Shown piece after piece: positions 42,468 to 49,168 of a stretch of DNA of 59,515 bases (within the stretch, counting starts at the first letter, position 1; each line of letters starts with the position of its first letter). The position numbers and the translations under genes were made by a program. Origin of the DNA: Thiosulfatihalobacter marinus (GTDB lineage: Bacteria > Pseudomonadota > Alphaproteobacteria > Rhodobacterales > Rhodobacteraceae). The stretch lies in the NCBI RefSeq assembly GCF_016019955.1, contig NZ_JAECRZ010000017.1, positions 1-59,515 of the forward strand, written 5' to 3'. Below the pieces are notes generated by a model that saw nothing but the letters and a program-made list of their open reading frames with translations, was not told the origin of the DNA and searched no databases.

Positions 42468-42683
42468 ATGGAATGGCTGATCTGGGCGGGTGCCCTGTTA
42501 TCCGTGGTTGGGCTGATCGGGCTGGTCCTGTCGATCGTGAAAGTCACCAAGGCCCGCCGTTCGGGCCTGAGCGACGAAGACCTGCGCGCCGCCGTGCAAA
42601 AGGTCATGCCGCTGAACATGGGCGCGCTGTTCGTGTCGGTGATGGGCCTGATGATCGTGATCGTGGGGATCTCGCTGGGTTAA
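42468..42683 (+). CDS. Small two-helix membrane protein
   Basis: The 71-residue product has two membrane helices (about 3-26 and 49-70) joined by a basic/acidic loop (KVTKARRSGLSDEDLRAAVQKV). No family is recognised. GGGGACAG precedes the ATG. It is divergent from gapR. Its TAA stop shares the TTAA palindrome with the TAA stop of the convergent fadJ-like gene. Confidence 0.75.
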   Translation: MEWLIWAGALLSVVGLIGLVLSIVKVTKARRSGLSDEDLRAAVQKVMPLNMGALFVSVMGLMIVIVGISLG

Positions 42684-44749
42684 CCGGCACTTGCCTCCAC
42701 GTCGCCAAGCCGTCCACCCTCGCGGATCAGGCGATCCAGCAACGGCGCGGGCGTCCAGAAGCCGCCTTCGGCTTCGGCCAGCCCGCGCAGCCGGTTGCGC
42801 AGCGCCAAAAGCCCGGCCGCATCCGCCGCGCATATCGGCCCGCCGCGCCAGCGCGCCATGCCGAACCCGCCGGTCATCACCACGTCGATATCGCCCCCGG
42901 ACCGGGCAATGCCCGCCTCCAGCAGCCGTGCCCCCTCATTCGCCATCGCCGCCAGGAGGCGCCCGGGAATGTCGCCGGGATCACCTGCCCCATCAGCGCC
43001 CACACCCAACAGCGCCACCGCGTCCGGATCGGGCACGCCTCTGGGCGCGCCGGCATCATAGCGATACCACCCCACCCGGTTGCGCCGTCCGGCCCGGCCC
43101 GCCTCGGCCAGCACGCGATGCGGGTTCACGCCGGTCGCCCCCGGCAGCGCCTCAAGGTGGTCGCCCATGCGCGCCAGCCCCAGCATGTCGGCCATCTGAT
43201 ACGGCCCAAACCCCATGCCCCAGCCGCGCATGTCCCGGTCGATCCGCTCTGGCGCGACACCTGACAGAACCAGCCCGTCGGCGGCATGAATACAGGCCGC
43301 CATCAGGCGGCTGCCGATCAGCCCGCCCCCGGCCCTGGCCCACACCGCCCGCTTGCCCAGCCCGGTCACAAACCCGTGCAGCGTGGCCACCGCCGCCGCG
43401 CCGGTATGGCGGCCCACCCCGATCTCGGCCAGCGGCGCGGTCAGCGTGGGCAGCGGCACATGCAGCGCCAGAACATCCTGCGCGCACCCCGTCTGCGCCG
43501 CCAGCGCCTCCACATCTCCATAGGCCGCGCCGCTGACCAGCACCGCGCCGTCGCGCACCACCGCGTCCAGCTGGGCAAAGATCGCCGCCCGCGCGCGCGC
43601 GTCGTGCCCGGCGGTTTCGATCACCAGATCCGCCTCGGACAGGGCCACAAGATCGGTCTTGCCATGCAGCACCGCCTCGATCCCGTCGCGCTGCACCTGC
43701 GTCAACCGCCCGCGCCGAACCGCCCGGTCCAGCACCCGGGCAACCCGTGCCAGCGCCGCCGTCAGCGACGGGGCGTCGCGCTCTACCAAAACCACCTCGT
43801 GCCCGGCGATCAGCCCGGCCGCGGCCAGCCCCGCCCCGCGCGAACCGCCCCCCACGATCCCAAGCTGCGCCACCGGGCGCGGCGGGGCGCGGGCCAGTTC
43901 GCCAAAGCGCGGCGCGGCCCGCTCCGCCCGCCAGATATGGCGCAGCGCGCGAGACTGGTCTCCGCCCAGCAGGTCGTCAAAGGCCGCACGCTCGAATTCC
44001 TGCCCCACTTCGAATGGCAACAGCGCCGCCGCCTCGACACAGCGCAGGATGTCACCGGGCGCCTTTTCCGCCTTCCCGGCCAGCCGCGCGCGCCACGTCT
44101 GCAACGCCTTGCGGTCCCCCGCCGGATCGCGGAACCCGGCCCCCTGATCGCGGGTCCGGCGCGGACGCATCCCCTTGTCGATCACCTTGCGCGCAAAAAG
44201 CCGGGCGCCCGCGTTCAGGCCCTCTTTCAGGATCATGTCAAAAGCGGGCCGCACCAACGCGGACGTTACCGGAACGGGCTGTCCGGTGATCATCAGATCC
44301 AGCGCCGCCCCGGCCCCGATCAGGCGCGGCGCGCGCTGCGTGCCCCCTGCCCCCGGCAACAGGCCCAGATTCACCTCGGGGAACCCCACCCGCGCCTCTG
44401 CCCCGGCCAGGCGGTAATGGCAAGCCAGCGCCAGTTCCAGCCCGCCGCCCAGCGCGAACCCGTGGATGGCGGCAATCACCGGCTTGGGCGCGTTTTCGAC
44501 AAGATCGCATAATTCGGGCACCCAGGGATCGGCAAACGGCGCCTCGAACTCGGCGATATCGGCACCGGCGCAAAATCCCTTTCCCGCCCCGCTCAGCACG
44601 ATCGCGCCGACTTCGCGATCCTGCACGGCCCGCGCCAGGGCCTCGGCCAGATCCCGGCGCAGCGCCGCGCCCAGCGCGTTGACCGGCGGATTGCGCATCT
44701 GCAAAACCGCGATCCCGTCCGTCACTTCATAGCTTACTGCCTGCGCCAC
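42680..44749 (-). CDS. FadJ-like fusion of enoyl-CoA hydratase and a divergent 3-hydroxyacyl-CoA dehydrogenase
   Basis: Crotonase half (about 1-190): GKGFCAGADIAEF, GGGLELALACHYR and FPEVNLGLLPGAGGTQR keep the oxyanion hole and both catalytic Glu positions. The dehydrogenase half (about 295-680) has an NAD site changed to GIVGGGSRGAGLAAAG. HFFSP is replaced by HVPLP, although the His to Glu spacing of 12 is kept. SNTS is changed to SGAA, and GNR to GSR. Hydratase activity is likely; the dehydrogenase step is uncertain. A role in fatty-acid oxidation fits the family. It stands alone with no thiolase next to it. Confidence 0.8.
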   Translation of the reverse strand: MAQAVSYEVTDGIAVLQMRNPPVNALGAALRRDLAEALARAVQDREVGAIVLSGAGKGFCAGADIAEFEAPFADPWVPELCDLVENAPKPVIAAIHGFALGGGLELALACHYRLAGAEARVGFPEVNLGLLPGAGGTQRAPRLIGAGAALDLMITGQPVPVTSALVRPAFDMILKEGLNAGARLFARKVIDKGMRPRRTRDQGAGFRDPAGDRKALQTWRARLAGKAEKAPGDILRCVEAAALLPFEVGQEFERAAFDDLLGGDQSRALRHIWRAERAAPRFGELARAPPRPVAQLGIVGGGSRGAGLAAAGLIAGHEVVLVERDAPSLTAALARVARVLDRAVRRGRLTQVQRDGIEAVLHGKTDLVALSEADLVIETAGHDARARAAIFAQLDAVVRDGAVLVSGAAYGDVEALAAQTGCAQDVLALHVPLPTLTAPLAEIGVGRHTGAAAVATLHGFVTGLGKRAVWARAGGGLIGSRLMAACIHAADGLVLSGVAPERIDRDMRGWGMGFGPYQMADMLGLARMGDHLEALPGATGVNPHRVLAEAGRAGRRNRVGWYRYDAGAPRGVPDPDAVALLGVGADGAGDPGDIPGRLLAAMANEGARLLEAGIARSGGDIDVVMTGGFGMARWRGGPICAADAAGLLALRNRLRGLAEAEGGFWTPAPLLDRLIREGGRLGDVEASAG

Positions 44750-44819
44750 ATCCCACTCCGGCCCCTCTGTTCACGAAACTGTACCCTGCGTAACCCGCCG
44801 CGCAAGCCCCGAAAAACCC

Positions 44820-44848
44820 GAAAAGGCGCGGTCCCGACTGGCCGCGCC
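44820..44848 (-). terminator. Intrinsic terminator of the 71-residue gene ending at 44879
   Basis: GGCGCGG (44825-44831) pairs with CCGCGCC (44842-44848); on the minus strand TTTTCGGGTTTTT follows. Confidence 0.75.
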
Positions 44849-44878
44849 CCTGTTCAGGCAATGTATCGCAAACGCCGG

Positions 44879-45094
44879 TCAGATCGGCATGTTGTCGAAA
44901 CTGTCCTCGATTTCCTCTTCGACCAGCTCCAGATCCAGCGCGCGCAGATGGGCGGGCACCCGCCCCCCGCTCAGCCGGATATTCTCCAGCGTGCGGTGCA
45001 ACTGCTGATGCAATTCATAGCGCGCGTCGCCGCTGCTGACTGCAATCCTGCTTTCCAGATCTCCGGCCTTGGCCAGCAAGTGATCCAATCTCAT
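44879..45094 (-). CDS. Small helical cytoplasmic protein of unknown function
   Basis: The 71-residue product is charged and predicted mostly helical (LDHLLAKAGDLESRIAVSSGDARYELHQQ), with an acidic C-terminus (LVEEEIEDSFDNMPI). No known domain. CGGGAGG lies before the ATG. It follows the DksA-type gene on the same strand after 59 nt and ends at a clear terminator (44820-44848). Confidence 0.7.
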   Translation of the reverse strand: MRLDHLLAKAGDLESRIAVSSGDARYELHQQLHRTLENIRLSGGRVPAHLRALDLELVEEEIEDSFDNMPI

Positions 45095-45153
45095 ATGTCA
45101 GTCCTCCCGATTTTCCGTGCGTCTCTCCCCGGGCCGCACAAACCCGCGCGCCC

Positions 45154-45483
45154 CTAATGCGAAACCGCTTCGGCACATGCCCGGCACAGTGGCGTATCCG
45201 GCAGTACGTTCAAACGCTCGGTGGCGATTTCCTCGCCGCATCGCGCGCAACTGCCGTATTCTCCATCACGCAATCGCTGAAGTGCCGCACGAATACGCAG
45301 AATCTCTTCCTGGCCGCTGGTGCCCAGACTTTCCAGAACCTCGTCGCCTTCGCGTTCCACCGCCAGATCTTCCCAGTCCCTGGAATGGGGCGCGTCCAGC
45401 TCGGCCTCGATCGCATGAAGCCGGGAATCCAGTTCGGCCAGCCGTTTCAGGAGCGCCTGTTTGTTCTTGTCGTAGTTTGCCAT
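45154..45483 (-). CDS. TraR/DksA-type zinc-finger protein
   Basis: The 109-residue product has an N-terminal helix pair and the DksA zinc finger CARCGEEIATERLNVLPDTPLCRAC near the C-terminus, with RLRDGEYGSC before it. It is shorter than true DksA (about 150 residues) and lacks the DxxDxA coiled-coil tip; DWEDLAVEREGDEV takes its place. It may bind RNA polymerase as small TraR-like proteins do. ATG 45483 follows AGGAGG. Confidence 0.88.
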   Translation of the reverse strand: MANYDKNKQALLKRLAELDSRLHAIEAELDAPHSRDWEDLAVEREGDEVLESLGTSGQEEILRIRAALQRLRDGEYGSCARCGEEIATERLNVLPDTPLCRACAEAVSH

Positions 45484-45589
45484 GACAGCCTCCTGTTTGG
45501 TCGCCAGCATATTGACACAACCGGGCGGCGAGGGCCTTGATACAAGTCAATCCCCACCGTCGCAGCGGCAGGCGCACAGTCCCCCTTGC

Positions 45590-45615
45590 AACATATGCGC
45601 GTTTCAATATATGTT
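45590..45615. promoter_or_regulatory. Inverted repeat AACATAT-N12-ATATGTT before the persulfide cluster
   Basis: Two perfect 7-bp arms 12 nt apart, 24 nt before the MBL-fold gene start and in the divergent region with the DksA-type gene. In other bacteria this gene set is controlled by the ArsR-family repressor BigR; no bigR gene is in the window, so the ligand is unknown. Confidence 0.6.
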
Positions 45616-45638
45616 TTCCATCAAATGGAGGATTCGAC

Positions 45639-46502
45639 ATGAAACCCGACGTAACGGCCTTTTTCGACGATGCCACGAACACGATCTCCTTCGTGGTCAA
45701 GGACCCCGAGGGCGCGTCCTGCGCGATAATCGACTCTGTTCTGGATTTCGACTATTCCTCCGGTCGCACCGATACCAGATCGGCCGACGCGGTCATCGCC
45801 TTTGTACAGGACCACGATCTCAAGGTCGAATGGCTGCTGGAAAGCCATGTCCATGCGGATCACCTGTCGGCGGCGCCTTATATCCAGCAAAAGGTTGGCG
45901 GCAAGATCGGCATCGGGGAAAACATCACACTTGTGCAGGACACGTTCGGCAAGGTGTTCAACGAAGGCACCGAGTTTCAGCGCGACGGCAGCCAGTTCGA
46001 CAAACTGTTCAGGGAAGGCGACAGCCTGATGATCGGTCAGCTGCGCGGCGACGTGCTGCACACCCCCGGCCATACTCCGGCCTGCCTGACCTACGTGATC
46101 GGCGACGCGGCCTTCGTGGGGGATACGCTGTTCATGCCCGATTTCGGTACCGCGCGCTGCGACTTCCCCGGCGGTTCGTCGGAAACGCTCTATAATTCGA
46201 TCCAGAAAATCCTGGCCCTGCCCGACGAAACCCGCATTTTCGTGGGCCATGACTACAAGGCGCCGGGGCGCGACGAATATGCCTGGGAAACCACCGTGGC
46301 CGAACAAAAGGCGCGCAACGTGCATGTCGGCGCGGGCAAGGACAAGGACACGTTCGTCCGGATGCGCGACGCGCGCGATGCCTCGCTGGCAATGCCCAAG
46401 CTGATCATTCCCTCGCTCCAGGTGAACATGCGCGCCGGGCAGATGCCCGAGCCGGATGACGAAGGCGACGTTTTTCTCAAGGTGCCAGTGAACAAGCTCT
46501 GA
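45639..46502 (+). CDS. Persulfide-dioxygenase-like MBL-fold protein (Blh type, MBL part only)
   Basis: The 287-residue protein is ETHE1/Blh-like: metal motif ESHVHADHLSAAPYI (HxHxDH), HTPGHTPACL, GDTLFMPDFGTARCDFPGG and VGHDYK. Persulfide dioxygenases oxidise glutathione persulfide to sulfite. In Agrobacterium and Xylella Blh this domain is fused to a DUF442 domain; here DUF442 is a separate gene (47479). TGGAGG precedes the ATG. First of four genes in the sulfur cluster. Confidence 0.9.
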   Translation: MKPDVTAFFDDATNTISFVVKDPEGASCAIIDSVLDFDYSSGRTDTRSADAVIAFVQDHDLKVEWLLESHVHADHLSAAPYIQQKVGGKIGIGENITLVQDTFGKVFNEGTEFQRDGSQFDKLFREGDSLMIGQLRGDVLHTPGHTPACLTYVIGDAAFVGDTLFMPDFGTARCDFPGGSSETLYNSIQKILALPDETRIFVGHDYKAPGRDEYAWETTVAEQKARNVHVGAGKDKDTFVRMRDARDASLAMPKLIIPSLQVNMRAGQMPEPDDEGDVFLKVPVNKL

Positions 46503-46597
46503 GCAGACCGGCACGGATGTGACACACACCACCCCGCCGCACAGCGAACAGGATGGCGACGGGGCGACATGAGACGACCAAGCGAAAGGAAACGCAT

Positions 46598-47035
46598 ATG
46601 TTGAACGCAATCCCCACAGATTGGATATGGGGGCTGGTCGGGGGCCTGATGATCGGCCTTGGCGGCGCTGTCTATCTCCTGGCCAATGGCCGCGTCATGG
46701 GCGCCAGCGGCATTCTCGGCGGGTTGGTCGATGGCACCGGGCGCGACACCGCCGCCGAACGGCTGGTCTTTCTTGCCGGTGTCTTCCTGCTGCCGATCGC
46801 GCTCAAACCGCTGTACCGCCCGTTCTCGACCGACGCGACCGAAAATGTCGCCGTACTGGTCGCGGCCGGTCTGCTGGTGGGAATCGGCACGCGGTTTGCC
46901 AATGGCTGTACCTCCGGGCACGGGGTTTGCGGCATCTCGCGCCTGTCGCTGCGCGGCATCATCGCCACGGTTCTTTATATCGTGGCCGGCGGTCTGACCA
47001 TCGTCGTGTTCCGCCATCTTCTGGGGGTGATCTGA
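46598..47035 (+). CDS. YeeE/YedE-family sulfur-compound transporter, half 1
   Basis: The 145-residue membrane protein has about four helices and the NGCTSGHGVCGISRLS motif with conserved Cys, which in the YeeE family guides thiosulfate-like sulfur groups across the membrane. It is one half of the PmpA/PmpB-type pair. The second half overlaps by one base (TGATG). GAAAGGA precedes the ATG. Confidence 0.88.
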   Translation: MLNAIPTDWIWGLVGGLMIGLGGAVYLLANGRVMGASGILGGLVDGTGRDTAAERLVFLAGVFLLPIALKPLYRPFSTDATENVAVLVAAGLLVGIGTRFANGCTSGHGVCGISRLSLRGIIATVLYIVAGGLTIVVFRHLLGVI

Positions 47036-47469
47036 TGCAGCGCCTGTTCTTTGCATTTCTCGCCGGCGGGCTGTTCGGCGCCGGGTTGTTCGTTTCGGGC
47101 ATGACCCACACCACCAAGGTGCAGGGTTGGCTGGATGTCTTCGGCGACTGGGATCCCACGCTCGCCTTCGTGATGGGCGGTGCGATCATCCCGATGGCGG
47201 GGGCCTGGGCGCTGACACGCGGGCGCAGGCCCATCCTGGGCGGTGCGTTTCCCACGCCACCCGAACCGAAAGTGGGGCGCGATCTGGCGCTGGGATCGGT
47301 ATTGTTCGGTATGGGCTGGGGCCTGGCCGGGCTGTGCCCCGGACCGGCAATCGCCTCGCTGTCCTATGGCGGCTGGCCGCATTGGGTGTTCTTCCTGGCG
47401 ATGCTGGCCGGATTCGCCGTGGCGCCGATGGCGCGCGCGAAACTGGACAGAGCCGTGCCCGCCGAGTAA
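47035..47469 (+). CDS. YeeE/YedE-family (DUF6691) transporter, half 2
   Basis: The 144-residue membrane protein has four helices and the Cys motif GLAGLCPGPAIASLSYGG. It complements half 1, so the two would form one pseudo-symmetric transporter. Substrate probably a persulfide or thiosulfate-like ion; inferred from the MBL and DUF442 neighbours. Confidence 0.87.
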   Translation: MQRLFFAFLAGGLFGAGLFVSGMTHTTKVQGWLDVFGDWDPTLAFVMGGAIIPMAGAWALTRGRRPILGGAFPTPPEPKVGRDLALGSVLFGMGWGLAGLCPGPAIASLSYGGWPHWVFFLAMLAGFAVAPMARAKLDRAVPAE

Positions 47470-47478
47470 GCACCCGTC

Positions 47479-47907
47479 ATGGATATTCGTCAGATCACCC
47501 CCCGCTACCATGTCGCGCCACAGATCGATGCGGCCGACATGTCCGCCCTGGCCGAGGCCGGTTTCACCACCGTCATCAACAACCGCCCTGATGCTGAGGT
47601 GGGCGCGGATCAGGCCAGCCCGGCCATGCGGCAAGCCGCCGAGGCGGCGGGGCTGGTGGTGGTGGACAATCCGCTGACCATGGACACGATGACACCCGAG
47701 CGTGTCGCGCTTCAACGCGATACGCTGGCGGGCGCCCCCGGCAAAGTGCTCGCTTATTGCCGCTCTGGCACGCGCAGCACAATTTGCTGGGCATTGTCGC
47801 AGGCCGCCGACCAACCGACCGAAGCGATCGTTGCCGCCGCCGCGCAGGGCGGATATGACATCGCCGGGCTGGCCCCCACGCTAGACGCCATCGCCGGGCG
47901 CGGCTGA
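47479..47907 (+). CDS. DUF442 sulfur transferase (TIGR01244)
   Basis: The 142-residue protein has a phosphatase-like fold with the CRSGTRS active loop (YCRSGTRSTI, Cys about 94) that in this family transfers sulfane sulfur. It starts ITPRYHVAPQIDAADM and has TTVINNRPDAE. This is the domain fused to the MBL in Blh of other bacteria. Its last 27 nt overlap the end of the convergent SpoA-domain gene. Confidence 0.88.
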   Translation: MDIRQITPRYHVAPQIDAADMSALAEAGFTTVINNRPDAEVGADQASPAMRQAAEAAGLVVVDNPLTMDTMTPERVALQRDTLAGAPGKVLAYCRSGTRSTICWALSQAADQPTEAIVAAAAQGGYDIAGLAPTLDAIAGRG

Positions 47908-49065
47908 ACCGCCCGTCCCGGCGCCGGTTTTTCCCGGCGGGTTGGCAAGCGCCGTGGGATCGCCGATGTCCTCGGCGCTCAGCCGGATCAGATCGTCAAG
48001 ATCGGACAGATCATCCCCGTCCAGATCATCCCCGGTCGGATCATCCCCGGCCGGATCGTCCTCGACCGGTGGCAAAAGCGCATCCAGCGCGGTTTCCGCC
48101 GCCAGCAATTCGTCCAGTTCGTTGTTGCCCTGCCCTGGCGATTTCTCCGCGACAAACCCGTCGCCCTGCGCCGCCTCCTCCGCCCCGGGCAGGCCCATGT
48201 TTCGCAGGCGCACGGCGCGCATCCCGTTGACCTGCCCGAACTGCACCCGCGCCACCTCTTCCCCGGTGGCGCTTTCCAGGATGGTATCCTGTACCGCGTC
48301 GCCCGCGACAGTCAGCCTGTCACCCACCGCCAGCGATTGCAGACGCGTGATCGGCACGCTCAGCCGTGTCAGCACCGCGCGCATTTCCGCGGGGGCGGTC
48401 TTCACCGCCGCCTGAAAGGCTTTCTCCGATCTGGCATCGCCCCTGGCGGCATCTGCCTTTTGCTGCGCGATCCGACAATCCGGCAAGGCCACCACCAACC
48501 GCCCGCTCTTGGCGCCGCCAGCCAGTGAAAGATCCATCTCGAACAGGTGGTAATCATGTGCAGTCAGCGCGAGCGACAGCGTACGCGGCCCCGCCGCCAT
48601 GGCGCCGAAACGATAGCCCTGCAACCAGCCCGGCACCGGCCCCTCGGCCTCGATCAGGGCAACGAACCGGGCCAGCGCGTCGTTGACAAAGGGCGTGACC
48701 AGCGCCGCATCCACCCTCGTGGGCACCCGCCCCGGCGCGGGCCGCGCGATCACCCTGCCAATCGTGGCATGTTCCACCAGCCCGGCCAGCGCCTGTGTCT
48801 CGATGGCAAGCGCCGCCGGTTCGCCATTGTCGCCGTCCAGCACCGCCAGAAGCGCCTGGGAATCCAGCCGCCCGGCCAGCGCCTCATGGCCCACCAGCTC
48901 GTATTGCATGGACGCCACGTCCAACGCCAGCGCCAGCCCCTTTTCGGCAGCCCGCTCCAGCCCCAGGCGCAACGCCTTGGGCGGTGGCATCGAACGGGCC
49001 AGGTGCTCCTGTCGCCCATCGACCGCCTTGCGCCTGAGTATGGATCCGGTTCCGGTTTCGCTCAT
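47881..49065 (-). CDS. FliM-like protein with SpoA domain
   Basis: The 394-residue protein begins ILRRKA and has a FliM-like middle and a C-terminal SpoA (FliM/FliN) domain (about 225-310, LSVPITRLQSLAVGDRLTV then GEEVARVQFGQVNGMRAVRL). The C-terminal tail is acidic with four 5-residue repeats (DDPAG, DDPTG, DDLDG, DDLSD). Such proteins form the flagellar switch or type III sorting ring; no other flagellar gene is nearby. ATG 49065 begins the FliM-like region. Confidence 0.75.
   Translation of the reverse strand: MSETGTGSILRRKAVDGRQEHLARSMPPPKALRLGLERAAEKGLALALDVASMQYELVGHEALAGRLDSQALLAVLDGDNGEPAALAIETQALAGLVEHATIGRVIARPAPGRVPTRVDAALVTPFVNDALARFVALIEAEGPVPGWLQGYRFGAMAAGPRTLSLALTAHDYHLFEMDLSLAGGAKSGRLVVALPDCRIAQQKADAARGDARSEKAFQAAVKTAPAEMRAVLTRLSVPITRLQSLAVGDRLTVAGDAVQDTILESATGEEVARVQFGQVNGMRAVRLRNMGLPGAEEAAQGDGFVAEKSPGQGNNELDELLAAETALDALLPPVEDDPAGDDPTGDDLDGDDLSDLDDLIRLSAEDIGDPTALANPPGKTGAGTGGSAAPGDGV
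48009..48068 (-). repeat. Four 15-bp tandem repeats in the SpoA-domain gene
   Basis: Units begin at 48009, 48024, 48039 and 48054 (GATCATCCCCGTCCA type on the plus strand) and encode the DDxxG repeats of the acidic tail. Confidence 0.8.
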
Positions 49066-49168
49066 CTCGTCGTGCCACTGTCCCCGCGCCCGCTGGCGGG
49101 CCGCTTCGCAACCTAGCCTCCAGAAGGTTACCATCGGATTTACAAAGAGCCAGAGCCGCCCCGATCCG

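Noticed and set aside
48009..48068. CRISPR-like array from the regularly spaced 15-bp units
   Set aside because: Units are contiguous without spacers and in frame inside a coding region; they encode an acidic repeat.
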